The notes under the pieces are model-generated. The model was given only the letters and a program-made list of their open reading frames with translations. It searched no databases and had not been told where the DNA came from. DNA of 64,000 bases from Siphonodentalium dalli (Eukaryota; Mollusca; Scaphopoda; Gadilida; Siphonodentaliidae), in contig CP136066.1 in assembly GCA_032622095.1 (NCBI GenBank), forward strand, positions 46,536,911 through 46,600,910. The letters run 5' to 3'. This document shows, one piece after another, positions 12,343 to 25,306 of this stretch; the first letter of the stretch is position 1, and each line of letters starts with the position of its first letter. A program made the position numbers and the translations under genes.

Positions 12343-15300
12343 GTGGAACACCAACTCAAGCTCATTAGATTACTACTCATACTTCCAATCGTGAACTCCG
12401 ACGAAATGTTCATGAATCGCGTCCTATGTATTAAAAGTAGAGTACCAAGATCCGCTCCTAAGGATCTTGCCACAACGCCCGCATGGCTCAGACAATTGCT
12501 ATTAATTTCCGGCGATATGTTGCCTAACCCCGGACCTGGAACAGACGGTGAACTATCAGTGTTCCACTTGAATGTGCAGAGTATTTTCCCGAAACTTGTT
12601 TTTCTTTCCACATAAATCCAAAACTATGACGTGTGTGGTTTCACAGAGTCCTGGCTTAGTACACAAAATGAACAAAACGGTTTGCTGATACCTGGTTTCC
12701 ACGAACCTGAACGTAGAGATAGACTTCATACCGATACAACAGGGGCGGTGTTATTGTGTCTGTCAATAACACTATAGCATTTAAACGTAGAAATGACAGG
12801 GAAAGAAGTAATTTATAGAAAATTTATGGATCTAAATTATATTGAAAGGGAAAAACGTTCTAGTCGGTATCTTTTATCGCCCACCAAATGTACAATGCTG
12901 GGGCGAAATCTAGGGGAATATTGGAGATGTAGTCAATGCCAATGCATCCCATAGAATAATCATATGCGGAAATTTGAATGAAAATCAGTTTAATCCAGCA
13001 AATTCCAAACGGTCCTCCATCTCAACATATTTCTCCCTCCAGCAAGTTATAGATGACTCGACAAATTTTACTGAATTCTCAGAAACACTCATATATATAT
13101 TGTATTGATCAACAGTAGCTGCACACGAAAGGAAAGTGGAACATTATAACCCTTCTTTTGTGACTTAGTTCGCTACCACGTCTCGGTTTATGTAAAAAAT
13201 GAAACTTGTGAAACAACTAGACCGAAAGTACATAACAAACGCACAGTATATATGTTTGAACAAGCAGACTTATCCACAATAAACAACCCAACACAATCAT
13301 CTGAATGGACCCAGGCATTTAACAACTTACCACTTGAGGATCTATGTGGCACTCTGACGCACAAACTAACTGAGCTTATGCAAAAAGGTATTCCCTACAA
13401 GTTTATCAGCTGCAAGCAAGACGAGCCCGATTGGATGAACCCACGGATTAAATATTTAATTAGACAACGAAAAAGGATTCATAAATCGGCAAAAAGAAGA
13501 AATACCTCAGATTCATGGAGCAAATATAGCCAAATTCGAAACTAAGTAATTTCCGAAGTTAGATCGTCTAAACAATTTCATTTATTAAAAGTTCAAGAAG
13601 TCCTCAATGATCACAAGACAACAGCTGGCAAATGGTGGAAACAATTTAATCATCTTTCCACAAATAGGGCTGAAACTGTGCATCCTTTAGCTTGGCAGGG
13701 CAAAGTTGTGTCGTCGGATGAAGACAAATCCGAGGTGCTAAATGGCTACTTCTGTAGCATTGCATTTCTCGATGGAACAAAACAACCCCCACCTCCAACA
13801 TCGGATGGTCCCAATCTGATCACACTCAGTGATATACATATAACTGAGCTGGAAGTTTATAATGCTATAAAAGAACTCAAACCTGATAAGGCATCTGGAC
13901 CTGATGTTATTAGCCCGCATCTGTTAAAGAACAGCACAAGCTTGAGTAAGCCTCTTTCCAAAATCTTCAACCGTTTTATCCGAGAATCATACTTTCATCC
14001 GCAATGGAAAAGCGCAAAAGTTGTACCAATACATAAAAAAGGGGATCAGACCAATCCGGCGAATTACCGACCAATCTCACTTCTAAGCTGTCTAAGCAAG
14101 TTATTTGAACAATGCATCGCCAAACACCTTATGGCATATCTTCAAGCGAATAATATTCTAACCAAACGCCAGTCCTTGTTAGTTCCCGCCGATTCAACTG
14201 CCTATCAGCTTTGTGACACATTTGACAAAATTAGTAAATCTTTGGACGAAGGGCGCGACATTCGATTAGTATTTTTTGACATAAGTAAAGCGTTTGATAA
14301 AGTCTGGCACGCGGGTCTACTTTTTAAAATTCATGGAATAGGAATTCGCGATAATATGCTGTATTGGTTCAAATCATACCTGTCCGATCGCCAACAGCGT
14401 GTAGTATTACGCTCTGGTCAATCAACATGGGGGAACATAACTGTAGGAGTGTCGCAAGGGTTACATTGGGTCCTATCCTATTTATTGTTTTTATTAACGA
14501 CATTGTTGACATCATGACATGTAATATTCGTCTGTTTGCCGACGACACTTCGATTGTACTGATAACTGATGACCCTAACACTGGGGCAATTATGATGCAG
14601 CAGAATATTAAACGATTTGAAGAATGGTCCTCTACATGGCTTGTTAAATTCAATGAACTTAAAACAGAGACATTGACATGCACCCGAAAACGCAATACTC
14701 TAAACCACCCAACTCTTACAATGAATCAACAGCCCATTAAAGAAGTCAATTCACACAAGCATTTCGGTGTTATTTTGAGTAAAGATGGTTGCTAGGGTCC
14801 CTACATCAATGCAATGACGAATACTGCCTGGAAACGTATTTCCCTACTAAGACATTATCGATTGTATCTTGACAGAGCTAGTCTTGAAAAATGTTACTTC
14901 ACTCTGATTCGATCAGTTATTGAATATTCGTGTATAGTCTGGATTGGTTGTTTGCAACAGGAATCTGATAATATTGAAGATATACAGTATTGGAACGTAT
15001 GCCACTAGGTATGTCAGTAAGTCGACACTTCTTGCATATACTGGCTGGGAAACCTTAAAATCACGACGTGAAAAATACAATCTGAAGCTATTCTACAAGA
15101 TGGTTCATGGCCAGGCACCAATATATCTAAGAACTGTAGTACCTCCAACTCACAAACAGATATCGGGGCGTGTCACCAGACAATGAAATTGTTTTATAGT
15201 CCCAGTTTTCGATAATGAATATCACAGAAGATCCTGCATTCCCTCGACAACCACGCTGTGGAATAACCTCGACACAAGCAAGGTTGCCATGGATTCGATA

Positions 15301-15660
15301 GCGACATTCTCAAAGTCATTGAATTCTAACTTGAACAATATCCCTAAATGGTTTTATTATGCCTACACACGCAACGCGCGGGTCTTGCACTCTCGACTTA
15401 GACTGCACTGTAGCCACTTAAATTATCACACCTATTCAAATTTTGTTTCTGATCAACCCATGTATGCTTGCGGTAAGCTAGAGGATACCGAACATTACTT
15501 ACTCGAATGCGAAAGATACTACTACACCAACGTGTCTGGCCTTTGTAACATTACAACCGAGGTGCTACTCCGCGGTTCCACTGAACTCTCACATGACGAT
15601 AATATAACAATTTTCAGAGAAGTACAAACATATATCCTAAGCACCAAACGATTCAATTAG
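12343..15660 (+). pseudogene. Decayed CR1/jockey-like non-LTR retrotransposon (LINE)
   Basis: An old LINE in antisense orientation inside the DHRS11-like intron. The open start carries a 2A-like string (SGDMLPNPGPG) followed by LSVFHLNVQSI, the usual start of the AP-type endonuclease. The endonuclease zone (12.6-13.2 kb) is riddled with stops; fragments such as FTESWLS and CGNLNEN remain in shifted frames. Reverse transcriptase is clear at 13.7-14.8 kb: DKASGPD, NYRPISLLSC, FFDISKAFDKVWH and, after a frameshift near 14450-14470, RLFADDTSIV. The C-terminal part has CGKLEDTEHYLLEC, a Zn-binding-like pattern common at LINE ends, and stops after KRFN. Clade is inferred from the general layout. 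Confidence 0.85.
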
Positions 15661-17204
15661 TAATGGCCCCGATGACTCGTCTGTTAAACCACACACGTGA
15701 ATAATAACTTGCATAATAACCAAATCAAATCGGAAGATATGCAACAATGGGCTAGATTATAACCTGATCACAAAATAACACACTCCGCGTGCGAATTCAA
15801 TTGTGAACTGTTACCGTGGTGCGATGTCGGCTCAGAGGCTATAGGCCGGCTCTTCAAAATCGTTATATCTACATCAGATTATCCATATATCTTTAAATTC
15901 TCTTCTATCTGAAACAATACTATCTAATTCTCCCCTTTTCTCCCACTGATCTGATATCAATTTTTCTAATACCATTATTGTATTACTAATACCAGCTTTA
16001 GTCTCACTTAAACCGTTTATTACATAAAACTTAATATCGACACACCTATCTACAAAAAAACAAATAAACGCCAACTGTGAACTTAAAATTGTCTGAAATA
16101 CATCGCACTTAATACAAGCACACTCACGTTGTGGGCTCGGTCACACCATAATCGGAGACGACACATATAAGCTATCAGTTTGCTGTCGAATCCCCTCCAT
16201 ACCATATCTTGTTATTATATTGTAATTACTTTATGAATTAGATGGATTAAATACTGTTTACAACGCATGATTGGTGCGTAGCCAGTACTGTACGAGCCAC
16301 CTTGCTCAGGGGTCACAACTTGGACCGATATTCGACCAGCGTACAATCCAACAATTGCTCGTCGGTCAAATCGGCCAAGCCACTGTCATGTAAAAACTCA
16401 CAATGTACCAACGGCGGGCTGCGAATTCTTCTTAATACAGGCTTGAAAAAGTACTTGAATTTTCCGCTTGTATTGGAAAGTCCTCGAATGAATTGTATTC
16501 CTTGAAAGGTACTTGAATTCCCCACTACTAGCTTGAACAGTACTTGAATTCTAGTCATCGCGGAGTTTGATAGGGGAAACTGTACATATAATTGAAGATT
16601 ACAAGTGTATATATTATATATTTAGATTAGACTATTAACTTGTAATTGCTGTTTGCTGTTATTCAACCTCAAGTACACACATGCCTCCATTGAAAATAGG
16701 TGAGACTAAGTTTTGTTTTATCAGATGTATAACATAGGTATCATCACAATCATGAATATTTATGACTGACATTTGCTATAGAGCTCCAAAGGAATGAAAT
16801 AATTATGAATCATTAAAATACCACCATTGAACTACTTAAGGATATTTTCTAAACACTAATTGTACAATATGATATATACTCAGAATTCAAAATAGACCAA
16901 GAATAAATTTGTGAGGTAGCGCCATTTAAAAAAATATTTTTAGTATCTAAAATGTGGATACATGGACTAAGATTATATTATACTGAACTATACTTAGCTA
17001 CTAGTATTTATGAACTTTTCCAGATGGCTGAATCCATGGTACCAAGTCATATCAAAATATGCTTTTTGGCTACAATTGGAAGGAGTAAATCAGCAAACTG
17101 AAGTGCCAGGAAATGGCTGAGATTGCACCAAATGACAATGTTAACCCTTTGGCTTCTGTGGACCTTGGCGGTCCCCAGACCCCCGGTATGTTGTGGCAAG
17201 CCTC

Positions 17205-17302
17205 GCTGCGTTCGACAGAGCTTTTCAGCCTTGAATTTTATCTAGCCTTGCCTGTATGAATCCTGTTCTCCGTCCGACACGCTGACCACTCAGCCACGGA
17301 GC
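17205..17302 (-). repeat. tRNA-derived SINE head
   Basis: On the minus strand the sequence starts AGCTCCGTGGCTGAGTGG, with a perfect TGGCnnAGTGG A box, and continues to GTCAGCGTGTCGGACGGAG and a degenerate B box (GGATTCATACAGG). It is not a full cloverleaf gene, so a tRNA-derived SINE is more likely than a functional tRNA. Confidence 0.55.
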
Positions 17303-19499
17303 TGGAAAGATGCGAATATTTTCCAAGTCTCAGTCATAAATGACTTAAATTGTCACCTGTTTTTAAAACAATTAGGGGTGTTCAGTTGAACATGTCGAAT
17401 CAGTTGGGGTGTGCATTTGGAAACTTTTCAATTGAACATCACCTCCAAACAAACAATCTTGCCACATCACGTTTTTATCAAAATGTCACGGTATTGTCAC
17501 ATATTCTTAAGGAAGAATATATGTCCATCGTCTACTTTCCTCTCCTCCAATGACCGGTATGTCTCTCTTGTGCATATCATCAACGCCAAAACATTAACCT
17601 GCAATGGTAACACGTTCGTGCAGCTATAATCTAGAAATCACCATGTTGATTTCATGTGAAGCATTCGGCCGTGTGGTCTTCGTCAGTATGTAATATATTA
17701 ATACGGCTATGTAAATGCAGTTGCATCAATGATATCTATTAAATACAAACGAATCCGAAAGCTTTAATACTTGCTGACTGTTTTAAACAATGTCCCTTCA
17801 TCTCAATATCATTGGGTGTACCTTTGGTGTAATCTGGAACCATCATATTAAGCGTAGCCCTCTCTTTATTTTGCCACATTTTTGTGTTCAGAATCAACAA
17901 CAGTTTCTGCAGTCAAAATGGACAAAATTTCCATCACACATCATTTGAAATATCACTGAACAACATGCAATCTGTTTTATTATATATATATTTATTAAAA
18001 AAAGCAGACGATTAAAGTAAACAAGTGTTTTCGTGAGAATTTGAAAATCTGGTTCGTCTAATGAATTTTTGGGATTTCGTAGGTAACGTAATACACGTGT
18101 GTAGACCGTGGGCAGTCTACCGCAATTCACATAACGGTAACCATGCAACCGTGACTAATTCATTCTCAGTCATATACATGCATATGTTAATTGCTTTCAA
18201 CGTTTGGCACATTTTGCCATCGCAGGAAGCAACTGACAGTAAATGCTCTACAATGATTCGTGCTGGGAAATAGGCACCATTGCTTTCTCTCTTATTTGTT
18301 ATTTCCACTTCATAGATAAGTCTTTGTCATCCTTAAATGTATTGATCTCCAAGACATACTCATACAATACCTGAGACCATGTTATTACCGGAGATCAAAC
18401 GCGCACAAGGTAACAAGGTATCAGCACTATTTAATAGCTGCAACAGAAACAATTACCAATAATCTCTCAATCTTTATCAAAAAGATGATCTGTATCTTCC
18501 GGAACTCTTGGGGATACATTTTCGGAAAACAAGTAAACCCCCTTCAAAACTATAACCATGTTTACGCATTTTACCAACACTTTATATGGAATGACCCCAA
18601 CACCAATATAATAGTTTATGTCTATATATGGGCTATATGGTAGTACCATATAAGCTCAAAATCACCAATAACACATGTCCAATGTCGCACTGCAAATCCA
18701 CGTAATTGTACACTGTACTATTTGAATTTGTACCTGTACCTTACACTCTGTAATATCTTTAATTTTGTGATCAGAGAAATTGAATTGAATTTACAAGGCA
18801 TGTATAATTAATATCGATAAGTAATTCATTTATTTATCGACCTAATGTGAGCCCCGAAATGTGACTGGTCATACGTTGCAATATTTCGTATATAGGCTGG
18901 AAGACTGTGCGTCGCTTCGCTTAAGATCTGTTCATGCAGGATTTTAGTCCATTTTGTTAATCTTAATTTCTTCTTTGTTTGTTTCTTTTTTCTCTCGTTT
19001 TTTTCTTTAGTTTTATTTCCTTCTTGTTGAATTGCTATGCTGCTGAGAAATCTGGTGTTGTTAAGAAAATGTACCATTATTTTGTATAAAGTTAACAATT
19101 CCGTGGTGTTCGGATAATCTGAACATATCCATTATACATGTAAAAGAACAGTCATTATTGTGTATAAAACATTCAAAACATAAATTTCGGAATATTTTAC
19201 TATTGTTTGTATAATTTGATGCCTGTTCATGTCTATTTGCAAATACCAACGCAGCCATTGTTTAACTTTTCAAAATTATATATGTTCTTGAATGTTTCAT
19301 TCAGACGCTGGCTTTTTTCTCAAATCGCTCGGATTAGCCAAATACTACGAAAATGACAACAAAGAGAAAAAATATTACACTCTTTCGTAACGGCATCTGT
19401 TTGGTCTACCAACAACATTACAATTCAACACCACTTGACCAGCCCCCAAGATTATAGCACACCAGCGGGACCAATTGACGAGGGTGATATTGTACTCAC

Positions 19500-19706
19500 A
19501 TTGAAAGTTTCTCTCCACGCATCAGTGCTTCCAGACAGCAAAGACGCTGGTTGAGCGATAAGTCCCGCGTTATTGACACACACATCAACACCTCCGAATT
19601 TCTTCTCAATGTCGGAAAACATCGACAAAATCTGTGCCTCATCCGTTAAATCGCACATCATCGCATGAAGTTTACCCTTTTGGTCTTTGATGTCATCTGC
19701 CATCTC
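19500..19706 (-). CDS. DHRS11: DHRS11-like short-chain dehydrogenase, exon 2
   Basis: Second coding exon, 69 codons, phase 0 at both ends (acceptor TTGCAG before GAG ATG GCA; donor GTGAGT after TTC AAT). It carries CDLTD, whose Asp normally contacts the cofactor adenine, then ILSMFSDI and the structural NNAG motif (VCVNNAGL). LLSGSTDAW near the end closely resembles the DHRS11 sequence at the same place. The exon ends at F-N, exactly where vertebrate DHRS11 has a splice junction before V-N-V-L. Joined to exon 1 it gives 113 residues with no gap or frameshift. Orthology to DHRS11 rather than another SDR is inferred from these conserved blocks and from the intron positions. Confidence 0.87.
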
Positions 19707-22572
19707 CTGCAACGCATTGGCGATTGATAAATATAGCTTGATGTGTGTTCGCTGTTTATTGTAGGTACCCGCATATAATTAAGAAACATATATATATATA
19801 TTAACAGATATATATATACTTTGTCTATATGAAACATACTGACCTATGATAAATGAGTGAGCCAGTTAACGTTTATACATCTAGCCACCACTTTGACAAC
19901 CAACCCCGTTTGCGGGTGTATCATATTTTTCCAAATTGTGGGGTGTATTACATACCAAATATCATTAAAATCCGAATGACGATGACCAAGATAATAGAGC
20001 TTCAAAGTTCAAAGACGGAAGGACGCACGGACGCACGCACGCACGCACGGACGGAGCCCAGTTATACCCCTCGCAAACGAATTAAGAAAAAATATGAATC
20101 GTTTTACACGATGATGGTGATTTTACAAGACTTTGATAACATGTATGTTATATGGCACGCACCCACTTCGCAGGCCTCGAGTCTGCACTGTGACAATTTG
20201 GTTATTTCCTTACGTATCGGCATATTCCGATCCCCGGTCGGAACACGAGACCGCCAATAGATTACTGATCAAAATAAGGGGAGATTGGAGTTGCTTCAAA
20301 GATGCACGCACGTTACATCATAACAATAGAGTTACCACTCCTAGATTAGCATACAGTCAGTAAATATATTTAAAGCGACTACTCACTGGCATAATTTATA
20401 TAATGCTCATGCACATAATTTCTATAGTACACCAATGTCCGGTGCTATGCTCGATTCATTGTGAATGCTGGAACTTTCTAACATAGTCAATTTTGAAGAA
20501 TGGCTCTTCGCGGATCAAAATGGTGGAGCCCCCGGCGCGCGCCCCCTTATTTTCGCCAGAGCAATGAATTTTTGCGAGGTGTCCTCGCGCCATTTGTCTC
20601 GGGCGCCCGAAGATTCCGCACTGAATATTGCTAACATGCACGCAAATACAGCAGTTTACATGTTTTACATTACTCCAATGTATAGTTATTTTAACTGTGT
20701 GTTGAAATGACTTCAATTTGGTATTCCGCGCGAGATGTATTGCCATGCAAGGGGCGAATCCAACATCCTGAGATGAGGGCCCCGGGCTACTTTTCGCCAT
20801 GCAGAGCAAACAATTTCTGCGACATTTTGTATCGGAGTATCGGAAAATATCTCGCCCAGTGCCAAGTTTTGGGCGCCCGAAGTTTCAACACTATTTCTAT
20901 CAAAAATATATATAGCAATTCTAAAAGTGGAGTCAAAATTTAGATAATTCCATTTACATGTATATGTAAAGAACAAATGAATGACAAACATGAGTCGTCT
21001 ACAGTGCACTCTAGGTTATACAATGTAGTCCGATCAACGCTCGGACTATATTTAGATTATCTAAAGGCACATACGCCATACTACTATGGTATACATGTAC
21101 CGTATACATGTCGTATATTTTCGAATTATTATAGAAATACATTTTTGCTGGTTCGTTTCCAATGGTATATATGTATGGCATTTAAAATTGGTTATATCTT
21201 CCATCACATGTTGTGCCACCCTAATTGGAACAAATGTGTGATAACAAGACATCTTTAGGTCACGACAAATACGCATCTGCCATTGCTTAATAAAAAAAAG
21301 TCCTTCAAAACATCGGTTTTCATGTGTCGTTGTCGTCATTAGTCAGTTGATTGACCGAACATATATTTATTCATGACCCAAACATTTACACAATAGATAT
21401 TAATCTACATACAATAGTTTAATTAACATTATGGATGCAACCAGAATGTAGATGAATAGGTGATTGGAATACTAGTTAATCAGTTCGGTGTCAGATATTT
21501 TTTGGTGAAAACTGTGTTTAGGGTAATAAAACGAGTACATGATTGGATTGTGATCGGACCACCGTTTGGCTTGTATTGGTGACTTATTTTGCTGGTGTAT
21601 CATGACGCTTATTGCTATTAGAAGTAACACTGAAAAAATCAGAATGGTCAATGGAGGAATTAAGTGGTTGGATAGATGCATTGTATTGCCAACCGAAACA
21701 CCTGTATACTAGTACTGTCTAGAAGCCATAGGCGACCCGGTGATTCCGGGGGCTTATTCCATGGGCATGTCCGGCACGCCAAAATCATCATGTCGCCCAG
21801 ATAATTCACCTTCATTTGCACAGATTTTCAGAAAATAAGTTAACTGTTCAAAGAAGCTTTGATCTTCCATCACTAACCTTCCATAGTATACCGTAATTGT
21901 ACTGAATGTTAATGTCACTCGTTCCATGTAGACCTAATATAAAGTAATATAAACTGGGCCCAGAACACAGGAAAACTCATAGTTTTGAATGTAGCATACG
22001 AAAATTTCCCGGGCCCCACCTACGAGACGGGGTTAAACCCCCCCCCCCCTGTCGTGCTCTCCAACACTCGCCGGTCAGCGGCTCGGATGATGCTACGCAT
22101 CATATATACAACAATACATAGCACCCCCCTTTCAAATTTTATGGATCCGCCACTGTCGTCGGACCCCATACGACCCAAACAAAGTAATAGGTCCGTGTCT
22201 ATTTTCCGTCTTTACATAAATGTACCGCTTTTGATACTACCCACAAAAAATTATCACCAAATTTTCAAACATACCCCCCCCCCCCCCCATTAAATACCAT
22301 GTTAATTATTTCACCCACTCTGGATCAATATTCATCTAGGTATAATATTCCCATGGTGGCTTTGATTTTTTTCTTGTTTTATAATTACTTTTATCCCAAT
22401 CTTAATCTACCATTCGGCTGCCAGATGTGATTTTATGCTGACTTGAGTGTGGGTGACAGCACACCAAGGGGGATATTATTTGGTGTACTATAACCTATAG
22501 TGCTAATTGTAAACCCTGAAATATTATTTTGTGGCACGAATGTGTTTGCAAATATCCATCATGCTAACCTAC
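19707..22572 (-). other. DHRS11-like intron 1
   Basis: A 2.9 kb intron between exon 1 and exon 2. It holds a dispersed-repeat-like block ending in ACGCACGG tandem words (19.87-20.08 kb), two loosely similar GC-rich blocks sharing GGCGCCCGAAG (20.5-20.9 kb), and two cytosine runs at about 22037-22048 and 22273-22287. No other gene is visible. Confidence 0.6.
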
Positions 22573-22704
22573 CTCAATAGATGTAATGTTCCTGCTGCAC
22601 GCGACAACAGTCATCCCCTCGCGAGTCAGTCTTCTGGCGATGGCGGCTCCGATACCCGCTGATCCACCCGTCACGAGAGCCACTCTTCCCAACCAACGAT
22701 CCAT
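22573..22704 (-). CDS. DHRS11: DHRS11-like short-chain dehydrogenase, exon 1 (start codon to first donor)
   Basis: First coding exon of a classical short-chain dehydrogenase/reductase. The 44 residues begin M-D-R-W-L-G-R-V and run straight into beta-strand 1 and the dinucleotide-binding motif TGGSAGIG (TGxxxGxG, residues 12-19). This matches the start of vertebrate DHRS11, where a short leader precedes the same strand. The start ATG is the one directly before this conserved block. The end of beta-2 reads ACSRN; an arginine there is usual in NADP(H)-preferring members. The exon ends ATT GAG followed by the donor GTAGGT, phase 0. Family knowledge: DHRS11 is a cytosolic NADPH-dependent 3(17)-ketosteroid/carbonyl reductase; substrate in this organism is unknown. 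The Ngaro retrotransposon begins about 650 bp upstream on the same strand. Confidence 0.87.
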
Positions 22705-23348
22705 AATACACACTCTGGAAAGACTACAGGGACGCCGAACGGTCACCCGAAATACAGGCAACAGCGACAAATTTTCGTTGTGAGAACTATTCTCCGAACT
22801 GCCACATAAGCACAAGCACGCTGTCAGATACAGACCAACGCATTCTATCAGCATACAAGCAATGCAAATAGAACCACATGTAAACAAGAGTCCCAGTTTA
22901 CCGCTGTTCTATTTTTATCGATCGCCGATGTGCGTGTTATGAATGCATGCATGCACAGTGCGCAGTGAAATGTTATTGATATATTTAGTTAAAGGTCCAT
23001 GGCATGGTTTAAACCCATATTTAGTTGTGATTGTGCGATTAAAATAGGAATCAAAAACACATACCTCACCCGTAGTCGGATATTCATTGGCTTAGCAAGT
23101 ATAATTACTGCATGACCGGCAGAAGGTTACAGACCGACCGCATGCAGGGTTAGGCATGTACCACAGGGATGTTTACACTATACTTATACTATATATCACA
23201 ATACAGATCCATCTTCTCTGCAACGAACGTCTTTTATTAAAACCATTCGTACGCTTCGTTCGTTTCCTCTGCTGGCAATAAATGAACGCGCAATATATTA
23301 CACTATTGTGGTCAATTCGTTAGAGACATGTTTTGCGTGTATACATAT

Positions 23349-23411
23349 AGTCTTCCCTAACCCCAAATAAACAACAATAACACTCTTCTGCCACGAAGCG
23401 ATGTGCGCATT
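23349..23411 (-). repeat. Ngaro split direct repeat B2 (3' terminus)
   Basis: Second copy of the 63 bp B block. Homology to B1 stops abruptly at 23349, which defines the 3' end of the element on the minus strand. Confidence 0.9.
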
Positions 23412-23856
23412 TATTGAGGACGCCATATATATAATTACATCCAGGGTGTGCACAATCACGGCAATTCATATTTCACTCACATTGTTTGTAATGTGAAGCA
23501 CTGTGAAAACAATATCAAATTATAACTATATATTCACGCATTCAAAATAATAATCACACGAAACACTAAATTATTTCTCCCTGCTCTATTTACCTAGTCT
23601 AATGTTCCGTAGCCGTTCAGGAAAAACCATAGATAAAACCGTTTTGGGGAAAAAACCTATGGAAACCTGTCTCCGGAAAACTGTACAAGTGCCATGTACT
23701 GCTACGCAACAAAATTGGTGTCCGGAGTTCACACAAATAAATATAACAAACTCAATAAAAGTACTTTTGTAAACATAAAAAATAAGCACACTGTATATAA
23801 AGTGCAAAATTATCTTCTATATATCTCTTTGGGAAACCGAATTACATTCGTTTAGT

Positions 23857-24052
23857 TTGTAAAATTGTGTGCTATCGTCACGCGTTTCGCTTGAAAACTG
23901 ACTCTACACAGAATATTCTCGATCGTTCACTAAAACATCACGTGACCAATATATGGGACTCCCCATTGGTCAATACTCCTGAGTTGTTTATTTCGTGCAA
24001 CGGTACAAGACATAATTTTCCCGCTATACTTGGCGAAACGCGGGAAAATATA
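23857..24052 (-). repeat. Ngaro split direct repeat A2
   Basis: Second copy of the 196 bp A block, directly abutting B1 at 24053. The B1-A2 junction is the internal complementary region expected for circle formation in Ngaro/DIRS replication. Confidence 0.92.
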
Positions 24053-24115
24053 AGTCTTCCCTAACCCCAAATAAACAACAATAACACTCTTCTGCCACGA
24101 AGCGATGTGCGCATT
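24053..24115 (-). repeat. Ngaro split direct repeat B1
   Basis: A 63 bp block immediately downstream of the recombinase ORF on the minus strand, identical to B2 at 23349-23411. Confidence 0.92.
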
Positions 24116-24226
24116 GAAAAAGAACAAAGAGCGGCATGTAAACATTTACATATGTAACGAACGTGTTTGACATGACTTTAAATATATACATTGCAATGAG
24201 CATGGACAACAATAGTAATTACAACT

Positions 24227-25231
24227 TCAAAGATTCAGAGCTCTCGTCACACTGAGACGATTTTCCAGAGTATCTTTAACATAGCCATCCTTACACAAAT
24301 CAGACCTCCAACGCCCATGGCGTTTTAAACATCTTTCTGTGACGTTTTTGCTTGCGGCTTCCGAAGCCCCTCCTGATCGTAAAGAATGCAGACCGATATT
24401 GAGATTTCCAGTAACCATCTTAAGTCTTTGTAAAATGCATTCCCTTGTCCTAGTGTAACTCAATATTTAGTTTTTAGAAATGAGTGAACATTTGCTTCCT
24501 GACCTATTTATAGGTCGGAACACAAACATATTTGATGAAAAATCCAAACCGGCTATATTTGAATATTTTAAAAACATTTTATGTGGACAAGCACAACTAT
24601 CCCCCTTTGAAATCAACACCTCTTTTCCATCTCGATATTGGTCTGTCTTACTTTTCTTAATTGTAACTGCTAAATATTCATCACAAATTTGTATGTCACT
24701 ACACATTAAATTACTTAGCTCATCGTATCTCAAAAAACCTGCAAAACTGATCAAAATCATACATAAATCGCGAATTACTGCCAAATCATTATTGTCAGTA
24801 TACTGAGAACAAAGTTCCTTTAGCATGTCTGCTGTAACTGGCTGTTTCTTATTAACCACTTTAGAAGAGTTGCGCTTTGCTGATTCCAACATCATTTTCA
24901 CCAAGCCGTTGCCGGTGGGGTCTGTTAAACCGTTTATGGTGTGCGCCCACTTAATCGCATAAAACAAAGCATTCACCGAACTCGACGAAGAGCCGGAGTC
25001 CATAGCGTCCGATATGAACATGGCGACATGAATTGGTTCTGCTGGCAAACAGCCAAAGTTTTTGGACGCACAGTATCTTTTCCATTTCATGAAAGAACTA
25101 AAGTATGTTTTATTGGTACCGTCACTTCTGGTCCCGATTAGATGATGTATTAGACGTTTCTCATATTTCCCGCCGTCATCGCACACCCCAGCAGCCGCCA
25201 ACTTCTCTCGAATCGTAGGCCCCATGTTCAG
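24227..25231 (-). pseudogene. Ngaro tyrosine recombinase, interrupted by one in-frame stop
   Basis: Tyrosine recombinase of the phage-integrase fold, which inserts the circular DNA intermediate. The N-terminal part (from MGPTIREKL at 25225) has a SAM-like DNA-binding region (TYFSSFMKWKRYC). The catalytic domain carries the first Arg in GFLRYDEL, HxxR in LHSLRSGGAS, a second His/Arg block in KRHGRWRSD and a Tyr nucleophile candidate in GYVKDT. A TAA at 24467-24469 separates the first Arg from the remaining catalytic residues without shifting the frame. Immediately upstream is a 75 bp intron-like gap to the RNase H ORF. Confidence 0.85.
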
Positions 25232-25306
25232 CTCTGAAAATTAACCAATACACACGAATTAAGCAAACACAGTAGATATGTCACAGTATGATTAATCAAA
25301 TCTTAC

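Larger units (their letters stand above)
9858..19499 (-). other. DHRS11-like intron region between exons 2 and 4, with hidden exon 3
   Basis: A 9.6 kb stretch that must contain the missing exon 3 if the gene is intact. It is largely occupied by elements listed separately: a 26-27 bp minisatellite (10.07-10.2 kb), a hAT-like end (10.5-10.66 kb), a piggyBac-like MITE (10.86-11.09 kb), a long palindrome (11.77-11.86 kb), a decayed LINE in antisense orientation (12.3-15.7 kb) and a tRNA-like SINE head (17.2-17.3 kb). Nothing else is recognised in 15.7-17.1 or 17.3-19.5 kb. Confidence 0.6.

Noticed and set aside
16313-16558. Minus-strand open frame with LADLTDEQLLDC
   Set aside because: A suggestive short string only; half of the frame covers a repeated GTACTTGAATT word and no family fits.
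17205-17302. Functional tRNA gene on the minus strand
   Set aside because: The A box is good but the B box is degenerate and the acceptor stem does not close, so a SINE head is more likely.
24480-24806. Plus-strand 108-codon open frame
   Set aside because: Antisense shadow of the Ngaro tyrosine recombinase.
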